A program made the translations under genes and the position numbers. Shown in pieces: positions 7,485 through 14,023 of a DNA stretch of 18,165 nt. The stretch lies in NCBI GenBank assembly GCA_034436375.1, contig DAOTVS010000130.1, positions 1-18,165 of the forward strand, in the 5' to 3' direction. The notes under the pieces were generated by a model, which saw only the letters and a program-made list of their open reading frames with translations, did no database searches and was not told the DNA's origin. Positions within the stretch are counted from its first letter, which is position 1. The number at the start of each line of letters is the position of its first letter. Source of the stretch: DAOTVS01 sp034436375. GTDB taxonomy: Bacteria; Chloroflexota; Anaerolineae; SpSt-313.

Positions 7485-8198
7485 TCATCTGCGCAACACG
7501 AGACGGCGAAAGCCCTCGGCATAGCGAGGTTGCCCCCCGGGCACAGTCTGCCGCTGGTCGACGGCTTCGCGGATGCGTTTTTCCAGGCCATCCGGGTCGC
7601 TGATCTGAGTGGCATGGCAGCGCAGCGCGGCAATGCGCAGGTCAATGACATCGGTGGTGTCCACCCAGGTATCCGGCTCATTGGTCACCGTCAGATAGAC
7701 CTGGCTCACCCGGTGGGGGGTCAGGCCATCGGCCAGCTGCTCAGGATAATAGGTAGCCATGCCGGCTGCCGGGAAGATGGCATCCAGGGTCACATCGCCA
7801 CACACACGATGGTCCGCATGATTGGGATGCACGCCCCGGGAAAAACGACAGGTGGGATCGGGTGTAATCACGACCTCGGGCCGGTAGCGCCGCAACGCGC
7901 GCACGATGTCACCACGCAGCCTGAGGGATGGCTCGAGTTCGCCATCGCGATAGTCCAGGAATACAACCTCATGCACACCCAGCACCCGGGCCGCCGCGCG
8001 CTGCTCGGCCTCACGGATCGCCGTCAGACGTTGCGTGGTCATATTGGGGTCTTCGGTGCCCTTGTCACCACGGGTGCAGATGAGATAGGTCACCTCGACC
8101 CCTGCACGCGCCCAGCGGGCGATGGTGCCTCCGCAGAAAAACTCGGGATCATCGGGATGGGCGACAACAACCATGGCTTTTTGGAAAGGTTCGGACAT
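7485..8198 (-). CDS. PIG-L / LmbE family deacetylase
   Basis: Zinc-dependent N-deacetylase of 237 residues. The family removes acetyl groups from GlcNAc-linked substrates, as in MshB, BshB and PIG-L. The N-terminal AHPDD motif is at 13-17 (H14, D16, D17), and the second zinc motif HPNHADH is at 124-130. Also typical are CTRGDKG and EVVFLDYRDGEL. The length is normal for the family. The ATG at 8198 is chosen because GGAGAAA precedes it at seven bases; the frame upstream of it is the 5' leader. First gene of a three-gene minus-strand operon. Bacillithiol or mycothiol synthesis cannot be concluded, as no partner glycosyltransferase or ligase is present; the adjacent DUF255 thioredoxin fold only hints at a thiol link. 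Confidence 0.93.
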   Translation of the reverse strand: MSEPFQKAMVVVAHPDDPEFFCGGTIARWARAGVEVTYLICTRGDKGTEDPNMTTQRLTAIREAEQRAAARVLGVHEVVFLDYRDGELEPSLRLRGDIVRALRRYRPEVVITPDPTCRFSRGVHPNHADHRVCGDVTLDAIFPAAGMATYYPEQLADGLTPHRVSQVYLTVTNEPDTWVDTTDVIDLRIAALRCHATQISDPDGLEKRIREAVDQRQTVPGGQPRYAEGFRRLVLRR

Positions 8199-8254
8199 GA
8201 TGATTTCTCCACTGGATTCCAGGGGCGCCCCATAGCACCCTTCTCCATGTAACC

Positions 8255-8285
8255 GGCCTGGGCTGCACGGCAAACAGCCCAGGCC
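8255..8285 (-). promoter_or_regulatory. Hairpin in the 5' leader of the PIG-L operon
   Basis: GGCCTGGGCTG (8255-8265) pairs perfectly with CAGCCCAGGCC (8275-8285) around a nine-base loop. It falls between the TATAAT box at 8306-8311 and the PIG-L start. No U tract follows on the minus strand, so a stability or regulatory hairpin is more likely than a terminator. Confidence 0.5.
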
Positions 8286-8305
8286 AGCCAGCAAACACAG
8301 CCTCT

Positions 8306-8311
8306 ATTATA
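8306..8311 (-). promoter_or_regulatory. Candidate -10 box for the PIG-L operon
   Basis: The minus strand reads exactly TATAAT here, about 108 bases before the PIG-L start, in otherwise GC-rich sequence. No good TTGACA-like -35 was found at 16-18 bases, so the promoter may need an activator. It implies a leader of about 100 bases carrying the hairpin at 8255-8285. Confidence 0.5.
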
Positions 8312-8497
8312 CGCCCATTCCGCCCCCCGATGCCAGTGAGCCAAAGGAGGGCGAGCAATTCCTGTGCCACTGTGCAGGCAAACCTGGCCTGCATCTTGCT
8401 CAGCCGCTTCATAACAGGCGGGGCGGCCGCACCCGTTGTGCAGAACGTGGGCCGCCTGCTTCGCAAAGGATTGCGCACCACTCGTCTGGAGGTCGCT

Positions 8498-9733
8498 TTG
8501 CCCCTCAAACCGCGTCTCCCCCACGTGCCCAAGACCATACGGGGGAACATGGGTCCCCTCTTCGTGCGCTCCCTGCTGGTCGGCCTCCGCATCAATGTTC
8601 TGACCGTCATCCTGCAGCCTTTTGTGCTGGCGCTGGGAGGGTCGGTAGCCTTTCTGGGGCTCCTGGAGACGCTGGGGGGCTATCGAGGGCTGGTGCCGAC
8701 GCTGATTCAGCCCGGCGCAGGCTGGCTGGCCGACAGGGTGGGGCGGAAAAGCCTGGGGATGATCGCCGGCGGCGTCACGGTATTCAGCTTGCTGCTCTAC
8801 GCAGCGGCAGGGCGGCTCGGCGCTGTGGCGCTGCTGCTGCCGGCGACGGTGTTGGTGGGCCTGAACGCCATCGGCAGGCCAGCCATGGATGCGTTGGTGG
8901 TGGAATCGGTCGGCAGCGAGCGCGTCGGCTGGGCCTACAGTCTGGTGAGCTTTGGCTGGGCCGCAGCAGGTGTGGTTGCCTCTCTCGGAGCCGGCCTGCT
9001 GGCGGACCGCCTGGGCTATGCGCCGGTTTTTGTCATCACAGCTATCCTGGAGATGGTGGGCCTGGGCTTTCTGGCCCTGGGCGTGCGCGAGACCCTGGTA
9101 AGGCGACAGCAGGCTCGCCTGGGGCCACATGAGGTGAGGCATCTCACCCTGGGCTGGATGGCGCCCCCGCCCTCGCTGCGCGTGTTTTACCTGGCCGTCA
9201 CCATCGATAGCTTCTTCTATGGCATCGGCTCGGCGCTGCTCTATGGCTTCCTGGCCGACCGTTACGGCTATACCCCTTTTCAGTTCGGCGTGATGACCAC
9301 CCTCTATTCCGTCACCTGGATGCTGGCCCAACTGCCAGCAGGGCGTTGGGCCGATCGGGGCCGTGTAAAGGACCTGTTGGTGATCGCCGAAGGGCTCAAT
9401 GCGGTGGTCATCGCCTCGTGGTTGCTGACCCAGCAATTCGCCGCCATCGCCATCTCCATGGCGCTGCTGGGCGTGGTGGGTGCGCTCTGGAGCCCGGCGC
9501 TGATCGCCTGGATCTATGCGCGGGTGCCGGGGGAAGAGCGGGCAGAGGAAATGGGGCGCCTGAGCGCACTGCCGGGGCTCTTTGCTATTCCTGCGCCCTG
9601 GCTCGGTGGCCTCCTGTATGAGCGCTTGGGCTTTGCCGCGCCCATCGGGCTAAACCTGATAGGGGCGCTGATGGCCATGGCCATCCTGGCATGGGGGCTG
9701 GGCCGGGAAAGGCGGGGCTATGACAATGGCTAA
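8498..9733 (+). CDS. MFS transporter
   Basis: Major facilitator superfamily permease of about 411 residues with twelve likely membrane helices in two halves. The loop after helix 2 has the MFS motif A form GWLADRVGRKS. A second copy of the theme is in LPAGRWADRGRVKD in the C-terminal half. The substrate cannot be told from sequence. The TTG at 8498 is preferred: TGGAGGT at 8487-8493 is well spaced, and the protein then starts PLKPRLPHVPK just before the first helix. The frame could extend to an ATG at 8330, but those 56 residues do not look like an MFS N-terminus. An ATG at 8549 is a second possibility. Divergent from the PIG-L operon and convergent with the redox operon. Confidence 0.9.
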   Translation: MPLKPRLPHVPKTIRGNMGPLFVRSLLVGLRINVLTVILQPFVLALGGSVAFLGLLETLGGYRGLVPTLIQPGAGWLADRVGRKSLGMIAGGVTVFSLLLYAAAGRLGAVALLLPATVLVGLNAIGRPAMDALVVESVGSERVGWAYSLVSFGWAAAGVVASLGAGLLADRLGYAPVFVITAILEMVGLGFLALGVRETLVRRQQARLGPHEVRHLTLGWMAPPPSLRVFYLAVTIDSFFYGIGSALLYGFLADRYGYTPFQFGVMTTLYSVTWMLAQLPAGRWADRGRVKDLLVIAEGLNAVVIASWLLTQQFAAIAISMALLGVVGALWSPALIAWIYARVPGEERAEEMGRLSALPGLFAIPAPWLGGLLYERLGFAAPIGLNLIGALMAMAILAWGLGRERRGYDNG

Positions 9734-9828
9734 AATGGGCCGCACGGATACGCCACGCAGAAGCAAGACGATGCACCCAACATGGCGGTATGGAAGCAGC
9801 GCCGTGCCGCCGCTGCGGGCATATCCGT
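9734..9828. other. Convergent intergenic gap with a weak hairpin
   Basis: Ninety-five bases between the MFS stop and the stop of the flavoprotein gene. The only structure seen is GCAGCG (9796-9801) paired with CGCTGC (9811-9816), a six-pair hairpin with a nine-base loop and no T tract. It might be a weak two-way terminator. Confidence 0.3.
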
Positions 9829-10440
9829 CTAGCCCGTCTTGCCCGTTATCATATCGCCAGGCTGGTATTCCACGAGAGCTTGCCCCAGTTCATAAGCCAG
9901 AGCGAGGGCTTGCGCGTCCTCAAGAATGGCCCCGAGGGCATCGACGCCAGGGCGGAGGACATCACCCTGATAAACGGCATCAAAAGTCTGCAGCCAGGCG
10001 CGGACCGTGGCCCGGGCGCCCTCGAACGAGGTGCGCCGGGAGCCGGCCGTGGAAAGAAAGATAGCGCGCCGGGGGCGGCCATCGCCGGTGGGCGGCAGAG
10101 GGCGACGCAGGATGTATTTGCGCGCCCAAAGGCATTGGCATCGGTCGACAAAAGCCTTGGCCCAGCCGGTAATGCCCAGGAAGTAGATGGGCGAGGCCAG
10201 CACCAGGGCATCAGCAGCCACGAGCTGAGAGAAGACGGCCTGAAAGTCATCACGTACGACACAGACGCCCTCTTGCCGGCACCCATCGCAGGCAATGCAA
10301 GGAGCAAGATGCAGGCGGGCCAGCTCGACCCGCTGCACTTGTGCACCGGCCGCCGCCGCGCCCGCCAACGCCTGATCCAGAAGCAACGCCGTATTCCCCC
10401 GCCGCCGGGGGCTGCCCGCCAAGCCGAGGACGGTCGTCAT
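9829..10440 (-). CDS. Flavodoxin-fold NAD(P)H-dependent oxidoreductase, iron-sulfur flavoprotein (Isf)-like
   Basis: Cytosolic FMN protein of 203 residues. The phosphate-binding loop of NADPH-dependent FMN reductases is GSPRRRGNTALL (9-20). The FMN-contacting strand is ALVLASPIYFLGITGWAKAFVDR. Residues 48-60 hold four cysteines spaced C-x2-C-x2-C-x5-C (CIACDGCRQEGVC). This is the compact spacing described for the [4Fe-4S] cluster of archaeal iron-sulfur flavoproteins. Whether a cluster is bound is inference. The ATG at 10440 directly follows the TAA of the PfpI gene, indicating coupling. Last gene of the rubredoxin/FprA operon, so a role in electron transfer during oxygen or NO stress is plausible. 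Confidence 0.88.
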   Translation of the reverse strand: MTTVLGLAGSPRRRGNTALLLDQALAGAAAAGAQVQRVELARLHLAPCIACDGCRQEGVCVVRDDFQAVFSQLVAADALVLASPIYFLGITGWAKAFVDRCQCLWARKYILRRPLPPTGDGRPRRAIFLSTAGSRRTSFEGARATVRAWLQTFDAVYQGDVLRPGVDALGAILEDAQALALAYELGQALVEYQPGDMITGKTG

Positions 10441-10962
10441 TTACTCTCGCAGCGCGGCGATAATGGTGCGGCAGTAAGCGGGGAGATCCGCCGGAGTGCG
10501 AGAGGTAATGAGATTGCCATCGCGCACGACCTCACGGTCAACCCAGGTAGCGCCGGCATTGGCCATATCATCCTTGATGGCCGGGACGGAGGTCACCGTG
10601 CGGCCCCGCAGGACGCCGGCCGAGACGAGCACCCACCCGGCATGGCAGATGGCAGCGATGACCTTGCCCTGCTCGAAAGCGTCGCGCACCAGCTTGAGCA
10701 CGGCCGGGTAGCGGCGCAGGCGGTCGGGGGCAAAGCCGCCGGGGATGATCACGGCATCAAACTCGCTGGCGCTCACATCATCGGCGCGGGCATCGACGGT
10801 GACCGGGTAGCCGTGCTTGGAGAGATAGGTTTGGGCAGAGCCCGTGCCGATCACCCGCACCCGGGCGCCCGCCTCCTGCAGGCGATAGTAGGGATACCAG
10901 AGCTCGGGATCCTCATAAATCTCCTCTGCCAGGATCGCAACATTCTTGCCTTCCAGTTCCAC
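10441..10962 (-). CDS. DJ-1/PfpI family protein
   Basis: Protein of 173 residues with the class-I-glutamine-amidotransferase-like fold. It carries the nucleophile elbow AAICHAGW with C106 and H107, the strand FDAVIIPGGFAPDRLR, and VTSVPAIKDDMANAGA downstream, all typical of PfpI/YhbO/YraA. Members are described as proteases, glyoxalases or protein/nucleotide deglycases; the activity is disputed and cannot be settled here. The start is GTG at 10962, with AAGGAGGT seven bases upstream; the longer frame to 11040 overlaps the reductase gene and lacks such a site. It lies 16 bases after the reductase stop and abuts the Isf-like gene, within the redox-stress operon. Confidence 0.9.
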   Translation of the reverse strand: MELEGKNVAILAEEIYEDPELWYPYYRLQEAGARVRVIGTGSAQTYLSKHGYPVTVDARADDVSASEFDAVIIPGGFAPDRLRRYPAVLKLVRDAFEQGKVIAAICHAGWVLVSAGVLRGRTVTSVPAIKDDMANAGATWVDREVVRDGNLITSRTPADLPAYCRTIIAALRE

Positions 10963-10978
10963 CGGAATACCTCCTTCT

Positions 10979-12184
10979 TCAGGGCGAGACTGTCTTCCAG
11001 TCAAAGCGGTCGTCCAGGGCAAGCTCAGGGTTGGGGCCAAGGTCAGCCTGGGCGACGACCGCCCGGGAGATGGGGTTGACCAGGCCCTTGCGCCCCAACA
11101 GGATGGCGCCCTGCAGGCGCCCCCCCTTCAGCACCAGCTTGATGTATTCACCGGTGGGGCCGGTGCGGCGCAGCTCGGTGTAGCCCTCGCCGCCCATGAT
11201 CTGGCCGACTGTGGTGAGGTCAATGCCGACAATCTTGAGGGTATTGGTCGGCACGGTGCCTGCATATTCACGGGTGTCGATCTCGGCCATGTTGTGCGCC
11301 GCGACCTGGGCCTGCTCAATGGCCGCCGGCACAATGCCATAAACGGCGCCGGCGTATTCGGCCACATCACCGGCCGCATAGACGTCGGGCGCCGAGGTCT
11401 GCAGGTGCGAGTTGACGATGATGCCCTTGTTGACGTTCAGGCCCGAAGCCTGGGCCAGGCTGAGGTTGGCGCGCCCGCCAGCTGCAATCAGCACCAGGTC
11501 CGCGGGGATGCGCGCCCCCCCTTGGAGCAGAACAGCCTGCACCCGGTCTTCGCCCATGATGCGCTCGGTCGTCGCGCCGACCTGCACGGCAATACCCAGG
11601 TTCTCGACCAGCGTGCGAAAGACAGCAGCCCCCTCCTCATCGAGCTGGCGCGGCATGAGCCGGGGGGCGAATTCAAGCACCGTGACCGCAAGGCCCAGGG
11701 CGCGCAGGCCACGCGCCGCTTCCAGACCCAACAGACCGCCGCCAATCACTACCGCTCGCTTGCGCCCCTGTGCATAGGCGCGGATGCGAGAGGCATCCTC
11801 AATGGTCCACAGGGCAAAGACGCCCGGCAGATCCACGCCGGCGATGGGCGGGATGAAGGAGCGGGCGCCCGTCGCCACAAGCAGCCGGTCATAGGCGACG
11901 GTCGTGCCATCGGCCAGGGTGAACCGGTGCGCGGCAGGCTCGATCCGCGCGACGGGAGCGTTGGTGTGGATGGTGATATGGTGCTCCGGGTACCACTCGG
12001 GCGGGTAAAAGTAGAGAGACTGTTGCTCAATCTCGCCGGCCAGGAAGGCGGGCAACTTGGGGCGAGCATAGTAAGGGTATGGCTCGGCCCCATAGATTTC
12101 GATGGGCGTACCGGGCCGGCCGGCGGCGATAGCGCGGGCGGTATTCGCGCCCGCGGCGCCCAGGCCGATGATGACGATTTTCAT
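10979..12184 (-). CDS. FAD/NAD(P)H oxidoreductase, rubredoxin-reductase/NirB-N-terminal type
   Basis: Flavoprotein of 401 residues with the two-dinucleotide-fold layout. The FAD site is IVIIGLGAAG (3-12), the NAD(P)H site is AVVIGGGLLGLEAA (144-157), and the second FAD motif is VYAAGDVAEY (268-277). YYARPKLPAFLAG (38-50) and LLVATGARSFIPP (101-113) match the NirB/NROR group. The cysteines of disulfide reductases are absent, as expected. With rubredoxin and FprA in the same operon, NADH:rubredoxin reductase is the best functional guess. The ATG at 12184 has GGAGG five bases upstream; the extra upstream frame runs into a palindrome and is rejected. Its stop is 16 bases before the PfpI start. 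Confidence 0.9.
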   Translation of the reverse strand: MKIVIIGLGAAGANTARAIAAGRPGTPIEIYGAEPYPYYARPKLPAFLAGEIEQQSLYFYPPEWYPEHHITIHTNAPVARIEPAAHRFTLADGTTVAYDRLLVATGARSFIPPIAGVDLPGVFALWTIEDASRIRAYAQGRKRAVVIGGGLLGLEAARGLRALGLAVTVLEFAPRLMPRQLDEEGAAVFRTLVENLGIAVQVGATTERIMGEDRVQAVLLQGGARIPADLVLIAAGGRANLSLAQASGLNVNKGIIVNSHLQTSAPDVYAAGDVAEYAGAVYGIVPAAIEQAQVAAHNMAEIDTREYAGTVPTNTLKIVGIDLTTVGQIMGGEGYTELRRTGPTGEYIKLVLKGGRLQGAILLGRKGLVNPISRAVVAQADLGPNPELALDDRFDWKTVSP

Positions 12185-12196
12185 GCGTTCCTCCAC

Positions 12197-12236
12197 GCCA
12201 AACCTCACAGGTCTGCGTAGACCTGTGAGGTTTGGC
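12197..12236. repeat. Perfect 18-bp palindrome with 4-base loop
   Basis: GCCAAACCTCACAGGTCT (12197-12214) is the exact complement of 12219-12236, with GCGT between. It lies in the 65-base gap between fprA and the reductase gene. With no T tract it is more likely an interspersed palindromic repeat, or a stem that dampens read-through and stabilises the upstream message, than a full terminator. Confidence 0.85.
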
Positions 12237-12249
12237 AAGTTTGGCAGGG

Positions 12250-13428
12250 TCAGTGGGCTTGAGCGATGCGCCGGCCCAGGTCGCGGCAGGCCTGCAGATC
12301 GGCGGCAGTGGGCGACAGGATCGCCTTGACCGGCGGCTCTGGCAGGCGCAACTTGAGGCCCTTGAGCCGCTCCTCGAGCATGGGAATAGCTTCACCGCTC
12401 CAGCCGTACGATCCAAATACAGCCCCAAGCTTGCCCTTGAGCCGTAGGGTAGCCAGGCTGGCCAGCAGGTCCCAGATGGGCTTGACGGCATCGCCGGCAA
12501 TGGTGCACGAGCCCACGATCAGCGCATCGGCCGCCTCGATGTCATCGAGCAGCGAAGCGGGATCCCGGTTTTCGGCATCGACCAGCAAGACCTGGGCCCC
12601 CGCCTCCTGAGCGCCCGACGCGACGGCCTCAGCCATGCGCCGGGTGTTGCCATAAGAAGAGACGTAGGCCACCACCACCCGATTGCCGGGCGCACGGTGG
12701 GGATTCTCGCTCCAGGCCCGATAGAGCTCGATATAGCGCTGCGGGTTGGTGCGCAGGATCGGCCCGTGAGAGGGGGCGATCATACGGATGGGCAGGCCCT
12801 GCAGCTTGTCGAGGGCCTCGAGCATTTTATCCTTGAACGGTCGCATGATGACCTGGTAATAATAACGCCACTCATCACTGAAATCGCCCACCTGATCATC
12901 GAACAAGCGCTCATCAGCATAGTGCGCGCCAAAAACATCGCAGGGGAAGAGGATTTGCTCCTCCTCCAGATAGGTGAACATGGTATCGGGCCAGTGCAGG
13001 AAGGGGGCTGAGACAAAGCGCAGGGTCTTGCCGCCCAGGTCCAGGCTATCTCCATCGCCCACTTTGCTGAGCGGCGCATCACGGTTGAGGATGTGGCGGA
13101 CAAAGTGCTCGCCGGTGCGCGAGGCGATGAGCCGCGCCCCGGGCGCCTCTTGCAAAAGCCGGTCGAGGGCGCCAGAATGGTCGGGCTCTGTATGGTTGAC
13201 AATGATATAGTCAATGGCGCGCGGGTCCACGAGGGCACGGATGTGGGCCAGGAATTCATCGTCAAAGCCGTGCTTGACGGTCTCGATGAGAGCAGTCTTT
13301 TGCCCGCGCACCAGGTAGGCATTGTAGCTGGTGCCGTGGGCGGTGTGCATGACAATATCAAAGACGCGCAGGTCGGGGTTTAGCACGCCGACCCAGTAGA
13401 CGTCTTGAGCAATTGATAATGGATTCAC
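12250..13428 (-). CDS. fprA: FprA family flavodiiron protein (O2/NO reductase)
   Basis: Cytosolic A-type flavoprotein of 392 residues. The N-terminal metallo-beta-lactamase-like domain (1-245) has the full diiron ligand set: H79, E81, D83 and H84 in HTEPDHSG, H145 in FLHWPDTMF, D164 in FPCDVFGAH, and H221 in PSHGPI. The C-terminal flavodoxin domain (about 249-392) starts VVVAYVSSYGNTRRMAEAVA, with the FMN phosphate loop SSYGNT, and has VFGSYGWSGEA. The family reduces O2 to water or NO to N2O, with rubredoxin as the usual donor. The GTG at 13428 follows GGAGG by seven bases. It lies downstream of rubredoxin and upstream of the reductase. A 126-bp inverted-repeat element separates it from rubredoxin. 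Confidence 0.96.
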   Translation of the reverse strand: MNPLSIAQDVYWVGVLNPDLRVFDIVMHTAHGTSYNAYLVRGQKTALIETVKHGFDDEFLAHIRALVDPRAIDYIIVNHTEPDHSGALDRLLQEAPGARLIASRTGEHFVRHILNRDAPLSKVGDGDSLDLGGKTLRFVSAPFLHWPDTMFTYLEEEQILFPCDVFGAHYADERLFDDQVGDFSDEWRYYYQVIMRPFKDKMLEALDKLQGLPIRMIAPSHGPILRTNPQRYIELYRAWSENPHRAPGNRVVVAYVSSYGNTRRMAEAVASGAQEAGAQVLLVDAENRDPASLLDDIEAADALIVGSCTIAGDAVKPIWDLLASLATLRLKGKLGAVFGSYGWSGEAIPMLEERLKGLKLRLPEPPVKAILSPTAADLQACRDLGRRIAQAH

Positions 13429-13453
13429 GGGGGAACCTCCAGGATAGCTATCA

Positions 13454-13579
13454 GCCTTCAGCTATCAGCTTTGGCCGCTACAGGGCGCAGTCTGGCCAAT
13501 CGAGGGCCATATCGGCAAGCCACATCGCACAGCAAGTATCTTTCTGCAGTACAGCCGCTGAAAGCTGATAGCTGAAGGC
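13454..13579. repeat. 126-bp element bounded by perfect 19-bp inverted repeats
   Basis: GCCTTCAGCTATCAGCTTT (13454-13472) is the exact complement of 13561-13579, with 88 bases between. AGCTATCAGC also occurs as a direct repeat at 13446-13455 and 13460-13469. It fills most of the 167-base gap between rubredoxin and fprA and carries no believable gene. It may be a miniature mobile element or a long-range stem in the operon mRNA. Confidence 0.7.
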
Positions 13580-13595
13580 CAGCAGCGAAGCTCTC

Positions 13596-13757
13596 CTACG
13601 CCTTTTTCTCGAACATGTCCTTGGCGGCGCCGCACTCGGGGCAGACCCAGTCATCGGGCAGGTCCTCAAAGGCGGTGCCGGGCGCAATGCCGCCGGCGGG
13701 GTCACCCTTTTCGGGATCATAGATATAGCCGCACACCAGGCATTCGTATTTGGCCAT
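13596..13757 (-). CDS. Rubredoxin
   Basis: A 53-residue one-electron carrier with an Fe(Cys)4 site. The two knuckles are CLVCG (C6, C9) and CPECG (C39, C42). Also present are the classic GYIYDPEKGDP stretch and FEDLPDDWVCP. The length is normal for rubredoxin. The ATG at 13757 has GAGGAGGAG upstream. As the first gene of the operon it most likely carries electrons from the reductase to FprA. Its start codon lies only 23 bases from the end of a MITE-like element. The operon leader or promoter must therefore involve that element, or transcription must arrive from further upstream; no clear promoter is visible. Confidence 0.97.
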   Translation of the reverse strand: MAKYECLVCGYIYDPEKGDPAGGIAPGTAFEDLPDDWVCPECGAAKDMFEKKA

Positions 13758-13780
13758 GAGAAATCTCCTCCTCTGTATGT

Positions 13781-14023
13781 TAGTACTGCAACCGCACTTG
13801 ATCCAGCCGGCTCCCGGTCACAGCCGGCCAAGGTGCTGCGCGCCTGCCCGGCTCTGACCCGGGAGGGGGGATTGGGCGGGTTGTCTGCAGTCGGGCCGCG
13901 TGCGGGCGGCCCGACTGCAGGCAACCCGCCCAATCCCCCTGAATGGCTCCACTCCGGTCGCGTGCGAAGCGCGATGCCCGGATGGGATCCGCGCCCCGAT
14001 GGGTAAGTACGGCTGTAGTGCTA
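13781..14023 (+). mobile_element. MITE-like element, copy 1 (with nested 80-bp insertion)
   Basis: A 243-base non-coding element. Its ends are imperfect inverted repeats: TAGTACTGCAACCGCACTT at the left, and a right end whose complement reads TAGCACTACAGCCGTACTT. A second copy lies inverted at 16973-17135. Without the inserted block at 13861-13940 the two copies are 163 bases each and differ at only about seven to nine positions. There is no transposase frame inside. The flanking TA could be the target duplication, as in Tc1/mariner- or IS630-type elements, but the family is not identified. It separates the large pentapeptide gene, whose stop codon it supplies, from rubredoxin. Confidence 0.85.
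13861..13940. repeat. Nested 80-bp palindromic insertion with a 34-bp stem
   Basis: Positions 13866-13899 pair with 13906-13939 over 34 pairs, with a single G-T and a six-base loop. The block is absent from the other copy of the host element, where the flanks are joined directly. It is therefore a discrete insertion, or less likely a deletion in copy 2. Minus-strand transcripts from the pentapeptide gene toward rubredoxin would fold it into a very stable hairpin. Confidence 0.85.

Noticed and set aside
5246..7603. Open frame of 785 codons on the plus strand
   Set aside because: It is antisense to the DUF255 gene, which has clear family motifs and a ribosome-binding site. The long frame is a by-product of high GC.
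8330..8497. N-terminal extension of the MFS transporter
   Set aside because: The 56 extra residues are not MFS-like, while the TTG at 8498 has a good GGAGGT and starts just before the first membrane helix.
13478..13933. Minus-strand frame of 151 codons between fprA and the mobile element
   Set aside because: It overlaps rubredoxin in another frame and crosses the inverted-repeat element and the mobile-element border; it is a shadow.
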